64,000 nt of DNA, taken from the NCBI GenBank assembly GCA_963839165.1, contig CAWIUG010000005.1, positions 310,001 through 374,000 on the forward strand. Reading direction: 5' to 3'. Shown piece by piece: positions 27,340-35,141 of the stretch. A model generated the notes under the pieces. The model had not been told where the DNA came from, did no database searches, and worked only from the letters and a program-made list of their open reading frames with translations. Made by a program: the position numbers and the translations under genes. Source of the stretch: DATFVA01 sp963839165 (GTDB lineage: Bacteria; Bacteroidota; Ignavibacteria; Ignavibacteriales; Ignavibacteriaceae). How positions within the stretch are numbered: the stretch's first letter is position 1; each line of letters begins with the position of its first letter.

Positions 27340-27856
27340 TTAACGTATCTTTATCATTTATATAATCCTTAATTCTCTTTTTCGCATCGGGAGTATAATC
27401 GCTGATAAGATCGATCGTTCCCGGAATAATTCCATAAACAGGCTTATAAACCAGAGAATCCTTTTTAGCCTTTTCGGACGGTACACTGAATACATTTAAT
27501 ATATAAAGAGCCGCACTCAAAAAAAACAGGATCTGGATCATTCCGATCACACCTCCCACCAGCTGGTTAACAAGGTTGTTAACCTTATCGAAGGGATGGA
27601 TCAGACGTTTCAGAATCGCAAAAAGAATTATTGTTCCTGCAAAGATCACTGTTCCGGCGATAATTTCAGAAAGATAATACTCGATCCCCAATACCGCTTT
27701 CATGTATTGACCAAAGTCAGAAGCAAAATTTATGGAAAGTATAACAGCAAGCACAAAGCCTATAAAGCCGATAAGTTTTCTTACCAATCCATCTTTGAAG
27801 CCAAGTATGAATCCGATAAGAGCGATGATGATAATTACTGCATCAACAAAATTCAA
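27332..27856 (-). CDS. CvpA family membrane protein
   Basis: A 174-residue inner-membrane protein with four hydrophobic helices. The start MNFVDAVIIIIALIGFILGFKDG is the CvpA/colicin V production pattern (core IALIGFILGFKDG). CvpA proteins affect envelope stress and secretion; mechanism is unclear. The start is TTG at 27856, directly abutting the yqeY stop. It precedes mutS2 with an 8-nt overlap, an arrangement also seen in other phyla. Confidence 0.85.
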   Translation of the reverse strand: MNFVDAVIIIIALIGFILGFKDGLVRKLIGFIGFVLAVILSINFASDFGQYMKAVLGIEYYLSEIIAGTVIFAGTIILFAILKRLIHPFDKVNNLVNQLVGGVIGMIQILFFLSAALYILNVFSVPSEKAKKDSLVYKPVYGIIPGTIDLISDYTPDAKKRIKDYINDKDTLND

Positions 27857-28306
27857 TTATTTTCCCAGGTACTCTTCAACTATTGAACGGACTTCCTTCC
27901 CATCGGCTTTTCCTTTTAGTTCTTTCATTACAGCCGGCATAAGTTTAGGAAAATCTTCTTCCGAAACCGCATTGATTTCCGTTGCGATCCGGGCAACTTC
28001 ACTTTTTATCTCCTCTTTCGAAAGCTGCTGAGGAAGATATTCCTGAAGGATCTGAAGTTCTTTTTCCTCTTTGACGGCAAGATCCTCTCTTCCGGCATTC
28101 CTGAACTGTTCAATTGAATCTTTACGCTTCTTGGCTGCACCGGTAAGCAGTTTAATCTCCTCTTCCGAATTAAGTTCTTTACCGCTCCCACTTTTCTCAA
28201 ACTCCAGTATAAGGGCCCTTATTGAACGAACAGTCTCGGTTCTTAATTTATCACCGGACTTCATTGCTGCTTTAAGATCCTGCTTAATTCTTTCAGTTAA
28301 ATTCAT
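27857..28306 (-). CDS. yqeY: GatB/YqeY domain protein
   Basis: A 149-residue helical protein matching YqeY: LTERIKQDLKAAMKSGD at the N-terminus, then RTETVRSIRALILEFEKS, and the tail KGKADGKEVRSIVEEYL. The domain is shared with the C-terminus of the GatB amidotransferase subunit and may bind tRNA; free-standing function is unknown. ATG at 28306. An intrinsic terminator for the exbD operon lies just upstream, so yqeY-cvpA-mutS2 probably has its own promoter or receives read-through. Confidence 0.92.
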   Translation of the reverse strand: MNLTERIKQDLKAAMKSGDKLRTETVRSIRALILEFEKSGSGKELNSEEEIKLLTGAAKKRKDSIEQFRNAGREDLAVKEEKELQILQEYLPQQLSKEEIKSEVARIATEINAVSEEDFPKLMPAVMKELKGKADGKEVRSIVEEYLGK

Positions 28307-28322
28307 AGCCGCCTCTTAAATT

Positions 28323-28357
28323 AAAAAAAGGCAGGTAGTTACAAAACCAGCCTGCCT
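28323..28357 (-). terminator. Intrinsic terminator after the exbB-exbD-exbD operon
   Basis: Read on the minus strand, AGGCAGG (28357-28351) pairs with CCTGCCT (28335-28329) around a 15-nt loop, followed directly by a run of seven T residues (to 28323). It lies about 28 nt after the stop of the last exbD gene and before yqeY, in the right orientation to end the operon. Confidence 0.85.
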
Positions 28358-28384
28358 CAAACCCAACCATTATAATCAGGAAAT

Positions 28385-28798
28385 TCAGATCTTAATATTT
28401 GCCGAATAATTTATCCTTAAACAGTATGCTTTTCGGAGTTCCTGCTGGATATCTGTTACAAGGCCCATATCCGTTCCTTTATCAATTCTCAGCGAAACGA
28501 TGACATTTGGTAATTCCTGTCTTTTAGCATACATAATCGGTTCAACTTCACTCAGCTTAACAATACTATCATTTATCTGAATCCGTCCGCTCTTTCCCAC
28601 CCAGATATACGAGATGAGACGTTTATTCTCAATTTTCTCAATTGCTTTTGCTTCAGGTAACTTGAAATCTACCAGTACATCAACTTCCCTCAGGGTTGTT
28701 GTAACCATGAAGAAAAGCAGAAGCATAAATACAATATCCGGCATTGAGGCGGTAGGAATTTCCTGTTTTGTATTCGCTCTTCTTTTTTCAAATTTCAT
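28385..28798 (-). CDS. exbD: ExbD/TolR-family biopolymer transport protein (second copy)
   Basis: A 137-residue single-span protein that harnesses proton-motive force for TonB-type energy transfer. One N-terminal helix (PDIVFMLLLFFMVTTTL, about 20-38) contains the conserved membrane Asp, preceded by a basic cytoplasmic tail; the periplasmic domain ends in a TolR-like fold. It lies 19 nt after another exbD gene. The pair likely forms heteromeric motor subunits. A terminator follows. Confidence 0.9.
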   Translation of the reverse strand: MKFEKRRANTKQEIPTASMPDIVFMLLLFFMVTTTLREVDVLVDFKLPEAKAIEKIENKRLISYIWVGKSGRIQINDSIVKLSEVEPIMYAKRQELPNVIVSLRIDKGTDMGLVTDIQQELRKAYCLRINYSANIKI

Positions 28799-28817
28799 TA
28801 TTTAAACCTTAACTTTT

Positions 28818-29351
28818 TTATTTTTTTACTGATTCAGGTTCAGCAAGAGATATAATGATAGGGATTTTATCTTTTACAACATCCTGCTGTTCAGGAACAA
28901 GGTCATCAAATTTTTTCCCATAGTGCTGGTTGGAATATTCATCCCTGACTTCAAAATAAGCCTGCTTTGTCTGATCAAGAGCCTGTATATAGGTATTATA
29001 AGTAGTTTTTCTGTCTGTCTTTACAGAAACAATGAGCTTTTTATTAGAAGGAAGATCAATCTTTGAGATAATCCTTGGCTTCAGGTTGTTCTTAATCTGG
29101 AAAACCGAAATTGGTGTTCCATCCAGCAGCACATCGCCGTTTTCATTGATAAGTATAGCCGCCATCCTGTCCTTTGAAACCTCAATGTTAAGCTGTTCTT
29201 CAGGAGGGACATACTCCGGTAATGTGAGACCAATACCTGTGTCAACATCTATAACCGTTGCAACAAGGAAAAAGAGCAGCAACAGGAATGCAATGTCAGC
29301 CATCGAACTCGTCGGTATTGAAGCTTCAGCTATTTTACGTTTTTTTAACAT
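28818..29351 (-). CDS. exbD: ExbD/TolR-family biopolymer transport protein (first copy)
   Basis: A 177-residue relative of the next gene. The N-terminal helix MADIAFLLLLFFLVATVI carries the conserved Asp at about residue 19; the periplasmic part is longer than in its neighbour and ends in a charged tail. ExbD works with ExbB to energise TonB-dependent outer membrane uptake. It lies 57 nt after exbB on the same strand. Confidence 0.9.
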   Translation of the reverse strand: MLKKRKIAEASIPTSSMADIAFLLLLFFLVATVIDVDTGIGLTLPEYVPPEEQLNIEVSKDRMAAILINENGDVLLDGTPISVFQIKNNLKPRIISKIDLPSNKKLIVSVKTDRKTTYNTYIQALDQTKQAYFEVRDEYSNQHYGKKFDDLVPEQQDVVKDKIPIIISLAEPESVKK

Positions 29352-29408
29352 TGTTAATTGCTTTAATCTTGTTATTAATACAATACTTTAACGGATTGAA
29401 TTAGTTCC

Positions 29409-30107
29409 TTAAACTTTACCTTTTGCTTTAAGATCGTACAAAGCATCTATAAGTTCAACAGAACTTTCTTCCATATCACCAACCAGACGATCAATCCTGG
29501 AAATAAAGTAATTATAGAAAACCTGAAGTACCATCGCCACTACAAGACCGAAAAGTGTGGTCAAAAGGGCTACTGAAATACCTTCAGCAACGATTGCAGG
29601 TGAAATCTGGGCTGCTTCTTTAATAGCATCAAATGCCTGAATCATACCCTGAACAGTTCCGGTAAAACCAAGCATAGGAGCAATTGTAATAAAGGTAGAA
29701 ATCCAGATCATACCTCTTTCGAGGAAACTCATTTCAATACCACCGTAAGCTATGATAGCTTTTTCAGCTGCTTCGAGACCTTCGTCCGCTCTGAGCAATC
29801 CGGCATGAAAAACAGAAGCAACCGGACCTCTTGTATTTCCGCAGACTTCCTTAGCCCGTTCAACACCGCCCTCATCGAGTGCTCTTCTAACTTTTACGAT
29901 AAAATCTTTTGTATTAACTCTTGCCCTGGAAAGAGTCCAGAATCTTTCTATCGAAAAAGCGAGTCCTAATACTAAACAGGCAAGAATTGGATGCATGAAA
30001 ATACCGCCGGCTTCATATTTCTCAGCCAGCCAGTTTAAAGCACTCTGATTTTGATTAGCCTGCGCAATCACATTAATCATTGCTGAGATAATCCCAATAA
30101 AGTCCAT
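29409..30107 (-). CDS. exbB: MotA/TolQ/ExbB proton channel family protein
   Basis: A 232-residue inner-membrane channel subunit. Three hydrophobic segments (about 35-55, 125-150, 165-190); the second and third include FTGTVQGMIQAFDAI and GISVALLTTLFGLVVAMVLQVF, which carry the conserved Thr and Gly residues of the proton path. First gene of an exbB-exbD-exbD operon; no tonB follows before the terminator, so TonB is encoded elsewhere. The 154 nt upstream likely holds the promoter. Confidence 0.93.
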   Translation of the reverse strand: MDFIGIISAMINVIAQANQNQSALNWLAEKYEAGGIFMHPILACLVLGLAFSIERFWTLSRARVNTKDFIVKVRRALDEGGVERAKEVCGNTRGPVASVFHAGLLRADEGLEAAEKAIIAYGGIEMSFLERGMIWISTFITIAPMLGFTGTVQGMIQAFDAIKEAAQISPAIVAEGISVALLTTLFGLVVAMVLQVFYNYFISRIDRLVGDMEESSVELIDALYDLKAKGKV

Positions 30108-30261
30108 ATAAAGTAACCTCCTAATAAATTAAAAAATGATCTTCCGAGGAGAGAAAAGCTCCAATAAATTTCTTAAAAAGACCTCGTTACAATAACTATT
30201 TCGAAAAACAAAGTCAATAAATATTTAGGCTGTAAATCTAACTAAAATTCCTGATTAAAGC

Positions 30262-30954
30262 CTAGAAATGAACATTAAATCTTGATGTCAGCCTCAAAAT
30301 ATTCCCGGAAACAATGTTGAAATTCTCGAAAAGACTATTTGCAAATCTGCCGATTTCCTCAGGTTTTATCCATTCACTGTAATCTCCATTTTTCATCCAG
30401 GACCTGTTTGCCGGGGTATCTATTATATATGGTGCAATCGCATTTGCACTAAGATTTATAGCTTTTCCTTCAAGCGCCAGTGTTTTAACCAGGTGAATTA
30501 ACGCACTTTTTGAAGTCCCGTATGCTCCTTTTCCCACCTCCGGGTTTATACCCGTCTCCGCGGCTGTAAAGCATATTGAACCTCCGGCTGATTTCTGCAC
30601 AAGTTTTGAGAAATACTTAGAAATATAAAAATTGGCTTTCAGGTTCATATCCATCATCCTGTTCCACTCATCCTCTTCCGTATCCATTAGGTTTTTTCCG
30701 CCGGCAAAACCTCCCACGGTACTGTAGAGGAAAAAAAGTTTCTCATTTGATGGTTCAATTCTACTGAATGCATCGGCAACATTCTTTTCAACAGCAAGAT
30801 CTTTAATATTTATCTTTAAAGCTCCGCTGGAATTTTGATCTTCAATATTAAAATCAAAAAGATAAACCTTATCATAACCCCTGTTTTGCAGAACAGCTGT
30901 TACACCCTGCCCGAGGGCTCCATTTGCACCAAAGACAAGCACTTCTCTTTTCAT
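30262..30954 (-). CDS. Short-chain dehydrogenase/reductase
   Basis: A 230-residue Rossmann-fold oxidoreductase. The N-terminal cofactor motif reads VFGANGALGQGV, and the catalytic YxxxK appears as YGTSKSALIHLVK. The catalytic Ser region is SICFTAAETG, with Thr-Ala in place of the usual Ser-Ser, a mild oddity. Substrate unknown. It begins 1 nt after the EEP gene ends, so the two are cotranscribed. Confidence 0.85.
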   Translation of the reverse strand: MKREVLVFGANGALGQGVTAVLQNRGYDKVYLFDFNIEDQNSSGALKINIKDLAVEKNVADAFSRIEPSNEKLFFLYSTVGGFAGGKNLMDTEEDEWNRMMDMNLKANFYISKYFSKLVQKSAGGSICFTAAETGINPEVGKGAYGTSKSALIHLVKTLALEGKAINLSANAIAPYIIDTPANRSWMKNGDYSEWIKPEEIGRFANSLFENFNIVSGNILRLTSRFNVHF

Positions 30955-30955
30955 T

Positions 30956-32005
30956 TTAATCCTTCTGCCTGTTTACAATAAACTTTGCGGTTACCGGGAA
31001 ATGGTCACTATAACCTCCCAGGTATCTATTTCCACCGTAAGTAGGAAAGGGTGACCCGGCATATTTTCCTGTCTGTTCAACAATAAATTCAGGTTTATAT
31101 ATAATAAATGATCCACATATATAATGAATTTTTTCCCCTGTTAATAATTCTTTGGATACTATCATCTGATCGAGCATGTTCCATTCATTTCTGTATTTAT
31201 AGCTTCCAAGCCCCTCCTTATAAGGTTCATATGCAAGGTTGTATAATTCATCAGTACTGTCCTCCGTGAAGTCTCCCGGTATTGTGTCGCACAATACTGG
31301 TTCTGCTTTTAATGTATTCAGGATGGAATTATTTGTCGGTTCATCATTAAAATCACCCATAATAAAAATGAATGATTCAGGATTTAGAGAGAGAATCCTA
31401 TCAACATTTTTTTTCAGCACCTCAGCAGCGGTAATTCTGTTAATTTCAGATTCTTGCTCCCCTCCTCTTCTGCTCGGCCAATGGTTTACAAAAACGTGAA
31501 GAGTATCATTATTATGATCAAGCAAAGTAACTCCAAGAATGAGTCGTGTGGGGTATCCATCAGGAAGATGGACAGTGTCTCCCGTCACGGAAATGATATT
31601 AAACAGATCACTTCTATAGATTAAGCCGTTACCGATACCCCGGTTATCAGGGGATGGAAGATAGGCAGATGAATAATTCTGTCCCGGAAGAAATGTACCC
31701 GTCATACTATCTAGCAAAGTCTTGTGTTCAACCTCTACCACACCAAGTAAATCGGGTCCCCTGTTTGTATTCATGGAATGTATCACCCTTGAGAGGTTAT
31801 ACAGTTTCTTTTCAAGTTTTTCACTATCCCAGTGTTTGATACTATCGGGAAGAAATTCCTCGTCATCTTTAAGACTATCATTTACAGTATCAAAAAGATT
31901 CTCAAGGTTCCAGGAGGCAATAAAAAGTGTATCCCGGCTGCTTTGCTGGGCAAATAAATTTAAAGCGCCGAATAAAAGGATAAAAAAGATGGAGACTGTT
32001 TTCAT
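30956..32005 (-). CDS. Secreted endonuclease/exonuclease/phosphatase family protein
   Basis: A 349-residue protein with a signal peptide (FFILLFGALNLFAQ) and the EEP fold: ASWNLENLFDT (Mg-binding Asn/Glu), VEVEHKTLLD, NHWPSRRGG (His), GDFNDEPTNNSI (catalytic Asp/Asn) and GGYSDHFPV (terminal Asp-His). Acts outside the cytoplasm on nucleic acid or another phosphodiester; substrate unknown. ATG at 32005, upstream of the SDR gene. Confidence 0.88.
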   Translation of the reverse strand: MKTVSIFFILLFGALNLFAQQSSRDTLFIASWNLENLFDTVNDSLKDDEEFLPDSIKHWDSEKLEKKLYNLSRVIHSMNTNRGPDLLGVVEVEHKTLLDSMTGTFLPGQNYSSAYLPSPDNRGIGNGLIYRSDLFNIISVTGDTVHLPDGYPTRLILGVTLLDHNNDTLHVFVNHWPSRRGGEQESEINRITAAEVLKKNVDRILSLNPESFIFIMGDFNDEPTNNSILNTLKAEPVLCDTIPGDFTEDSTDELYNLAYEPYKEGLGSYKYRNEWNMLDQMIVSKELLTGEKIHYICGSFIIYKPEFIVEQTGKYAGSPFPTYGGNRYLGGYSDHFPVTAKFIVNRQKD

Positions 32006-32028
32006 TTTTAATTTGAGGATAATGAAGT

Positions 32029-33852
32029 TTATAATTCAAGTCTTGTAGTAACGCCGTGCAGCTTATTGTACTGCAGCTTGTAAAAAGCAACAAAGTTAGG
32101 CGCAAGTTTCTTTAGTGCAGCAAATAATTTCAGCCAGATCTTATTTGTAACTATGTCTTCCGAACCATAGAAAATTACTTTTTCTGTAACTCCATTAGCT
32201 TTCAGCAGATGAGGAATGTCAACAAATTCCATATAGCCGGTTTGTATTATAATCCCTGAGAGGCCATGCGCAAGGTTATCAACCTTCTTGAAAGAAGTTC
32301 CGTAGGGAGAATCTGTAGTCTGAATTGAAACCAGCACGTTCTTTTCGTAGATAATATTCCCCCTTATTATACAGTGGACTATATATGGAGGTACGTTATT
32401 GAGGTCCTTTGTGAAGAAGAGGGCTGTTCCATTTATATTATTATCGAGACGATAGATCTGTTCGTAGCTTTCCTTAAAGACATCGAAAGGCAGCGGTCTG
32501 AAGGAACGGTACATTGCCTTGTGTCCCGCTGACCATAACTGAATTACGAGGAATGGAACAAGCGCCACTATGATCGACCAGTACCCTCCATGAGGAACTT
32601 TATTCATTACAGCAACCAGGTAGAGAAGGTCAACCACGAATACGAGGGAGGCAATACCCATCTTAATCTTTTTGCTTTCAATCTTGAAGATCCAGATCAT
32701 GAACATTGCGCTGATAGTCATTGTTGCAGTTACCGCAAGTCCGTATGCAGCTGCGAGGTTATCAGATTTCTGGAAAAAGAATATCATAAACAAGACAGCC
32801 ATAAGGAGCACCCAGTTAACCACACCTATGTATATCTGCGACTTAAGGTGTGTTGATGTATACTTTACCCTCATCAGGGGGAAAATTCTTGTTGTTATTC
32901 CCTGGTACACCAGGCTCATAACGGCACTTATCATTGCCTGTGACGCAATTATTGTAGCCAGAAGGGTAAGGATAAGGAACGGCACATAAAAAACTTCTGA
33001 GATGGACCTTATCATCCCGAAAAGGACAAAACTTGTATTCTGCGACGAGAGAAGGTAAGCTCCCTGTCCGAAATAATTTATAACAAGGGCAAAAAAGACA
33101 AAGTACCAGGCGTGCCTTATAGGCTGACTTCCGAGATGACCCATATCGGCATAGAGTGCTTCACCTCCGGTGGCGCACAGAATCACCTCACTCAACACAA
33201 AGAATCCTGTCCATCCGTTATGAAGCATGAACTCAACGGCATAATGGGGACTAACTGCCGCGAGCACTCCGGGCATTTTAACCAGAGAATAAATCCCTGA
33301 AAGAAGCAAAGCCGAAAACCATATGATCATGATAGGTCCGAATGAGGCAGATACTTTGTCGGTACCACGCGACTGGAACGTAAAAAGGAGAATAGTAATA
33401 GCACAGGTTATAAGAATGATCGTAGTTACGCTTATATGACCTATTGATGGAATAAGCTGTAATCCTTCTACAGCCGATAAAATACTTATCGCGGGTGTGA
33501 TAGCACCATCGCCCATCAGAAGAGATACACCTACAAAACCAAGGAACGAGGCAAAAGCCGCCCTTCTCCCGGTCTTAACATTTTTGGCCAGGATTTCCTT
33601 CAGTACAATGATCCCGCCTTCACCTTTAATACTAAGACTCATAGCCAGCCAGGCATACTCAACTGTCACCAGGATTATGAGCGACCAGAAGATAAGTGAG
33701 AGCGCTCCCATCAGGTTGCGATAAGTTGGTGAAGTAAGAGTAAAAATGACGGTTAGCGTATATATAGGGCTGGTTCCGATATCGCCGAAAACCAGTCCCA
33801 TTGCTTTAACAATGTCCTTAAATGAAGAGAATTTAAAATCGCTTTTAGCCAT
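32029..33852 (-). CDS. kup: KUP family potassium uptake protein
   Basis: Proton-coupled potassium importer of the inner membrane, about 607 residues with roughly twelve membrane helices (residues 15-430) and a C-terminal cytoplasmic domain. Diagnostic segments are GLVFGDIGTSPIYT near the start, GEGGIIVLKEIL, GDGAITPAISILSAVEGL and ALYADMGHLG. ATG at 33852 is preferred over a TTG one codon earlier. The 190-nt upstream region shows no riboswitch that I recognise. Confidence 0.95.
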   Translation of the reverse strand: MAKSDFKFSSFKDIVKAMGLVFGDIGTSPIYTLTVIFTLTSPTYRNLMGALSLIFWSLIILVTVEYAWLAMSLSIKGEGGIIVLKEILAKNVKTGRRAAFASFLGFVGVSLLMGDGAITPAISILSAVEGLQLIPSIGHISVTTIILITCAITILLFTFQSRGTDKVSASFGPIMIIWFSALLLSGIYSLVKMPGVLAAVSPHYAVEFMLHNGWTGFFVLSEVILCATGGEALYADMGHLGSQPIRHAWYFVFFALVINYFGQGAYLLSSQNTSFVLFGMIRSISEVFYVPFLILTLLATIIASQAMISAVMSLVYQGITTRIFPLMRVKYTSTHLKSQIYIGVVNWVLLMAVLFMIFFFQKSDNLAAAYGLAVTATMTISAMFMIWIFKIESKKIKMGIASLVFVVDLLYLVAVMNKVPHGGYWSIIVALVPFLVIQLWSAGHKAMYRSFRPLPFDVFKESYEQIYRLDNNINGTALFFTKDLNNVPPYIVHCIIRGNIIYEKNVLVSIQTTDSPYGTSFKKVDNLAHGLSGIIIQTGYMEFVDIPHLLKANGVTEKVIFYGSEDIVTNKIWLKLFAALKKLAPNFVAFYKLQYNKLHGVTTRLEL

Positions 33853-34043
33853 CAATAAAGCAGGTAGTTCGAAAATCTGAATATAAGCATAAATTAATTT
33901 CCATAAAGTTATTCAGGTTTTTTAATAATTACACAAAGAAACGTTCGAAAGATAATATATGACCGGACAAATTAAAATTTATCCCTGCCATATTCATCAA
34001 CCCCTTCCCGGGAATATCTGAATACTCCTTTTTTAGCTATTGA

Positions 34044-34772
34044 TCAAAATGCCTTCGGTGCGAAAGAAACAACTTTAACACCCTTAATCAGCAGCCAAAG
34101 TGTAAGTGTTAATTCCCCTATGATTCCAGGTATCGCGACGATCATCATGAATATTGTCTTATAATTATCATAATCAATCATCAGGAAATTTGCAGTACTG
34201 TCGATAATGTAGCCGAGGCCAGATAACATCAGCAGGATACCCAGAAACTTAGGCGCAAAACCTGAAATAAAAATCATATAGCTTAGCATAAGAAGATGAA
34301 CTCCAAAGAACACCAAAGCAAGCAGAAAACCATAATTATGCCCACTCAGAAACAATAACACCAGAGAATTTATCTGTGCCGCGTTAAATACACTCAGGAA
34401 GCCGGCTCCGCTTAAAAGGATTATAACAAATAATAAGTTCAGTTGGGTAATACCGAAAATCGTTATATATACCAGCCTGAACCATGCAGTGAGCAGAGAA
34501 AGACTTTTATTGACAGGTTTTAGAAATTCATACAATGCCCAGGCAATAACAACATCGATTATAAGTACAACTAACCAACTTACAAGTCCTCCCCTGAACA
34601 ACATCTGGTTTGATGCAATGTTCAGTGCTGTTGCCTCCGCATCTCCGTGTAAGATAAGATTTCCGAAAATAAAAAAATTTGTAACCAGGCCAAGGACAAA
34701 GATGATAAAATATCCGGCCCCTGCTATTCCTGCAGCGCGGCTTTGCGACATTTCCGTAATCGTTTTAGTCAT
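34044..34772 (-). CDS. DUF4386 family membrane protein
   Basis: A 242-residue protein with six hydrophobic helices, resembling DUF4386: RAAGIAGAGYFIIFVLGL at the N-terminus and the polar loop FGNLILHGDAEATALNI. Function unknown. ATG at 34772. It stands alone, 190 nt from kup and divergent from polA across a 369-nt gap with strong dyad symmetries. Confidence 0.78.
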   Translation of the reverse strand: MTKTITEMSQSRAAGIAGAGYFIIFVLGLVTNFFIFGNLILHGDAEATALNIASNQMLFRGGLVSWLVVLIIDVVIAWALYEFLKPVNKSLSLLTAWFRLVYITIFGITQLNLLFVIILLSGAGFLSVFNAAQINSLVLLFLSGHNYGFLLALVFFGVHLLMLSYMIFISGFAPKFLGILLMLSGLGYIIDSTANFLMIDYDNYKTIFMMIVAIPGIIGELTLTLWLLIKGVKVVSFAPKAF

Positions 34773-34813
34773 TTATATTTCTCCAGAAATTTTATTTGTA
34801 TTATGTGAAAATA

Positions 34814-34856
34814 AAAAAGACATCTCTGAAGTATCGCGATTAAAACTTGTCTTTTT
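34814..34856. repeat. 9-bp inverted repeat in the DUF4386-polA gap
   Basis: AAAAAGACA (34814-34822) and TGTCTTTTT (34848-34856) are perfect inverse copies around a 25-nt loop. On the minus strand the second arm continues into a T-rich run, resembling a weak terminator reading toward DUF4386; on the plus strand it ends in five T. Either orientation is an odd place for a terminator between divergent genes. Confidence 0.45.
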
Positions 34857-34928
34857 CTGATCAGGCTCAAAAGTATCAGCTTTGCCAGCCGAATATTTCT
34901 AACATAAAATAAATCAGTTAAACAGGCA

Positions 34929-35050
34929 AACCGGTGAATTCTAAGTTTTCCAAACTTCCGTTCGAAAGGAAGCTGAAAACGTTCTGTAAGTGTAGAAGCC
35001 CCGGTGATACGAATGATAGCGACTGGTATTAGTGTGCCGGTTATTTTTTA
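34929..35050 (+). ncRNA. Candidate structured RNA or leader upstream of polA
   Basis: This stretch has nested pairing: an outer AACCGG (34929-34934) with CCGGTT (35037-35042), an inner two-part hairpin GTTTTC/GAAAAC (34945-34950 with 34975-34980) stacked on CTTCC/GGAAG (34955-34959 with 34968-34972), and a smaller ATAC/GTAT stem. The outer arm is followed by T-rich sequence, as at the end of a terminated RNA. It matches no family I recognise and encodes no ORF. The rest of the 34773-35141 gap is AT-rich promoter-like sequence. Confidence 0.3.
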
Positions 35051-35141
35051 GGGAATTTGAAGTAAGGGTACTTATTTTTATTTTTGTTTTATAACAGAAA
35101 AATTCTCCCTTAGCGGCACCTCAGAATATAACCGAGAAAAT

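Noticed and set aside
28321..28384. Short repeat between yqeY and exbD considered as a mobile-element end
   Set aside because: It has the stem, loop and T-run of an intrinsic terminator in the correct orientation.
33853..34043. Possible riboswitch before kup (c-di-AMP type)
   Set aside because: The gap is AT-rich and shows none of the conserved helices of known potassium-gene riboswitches.
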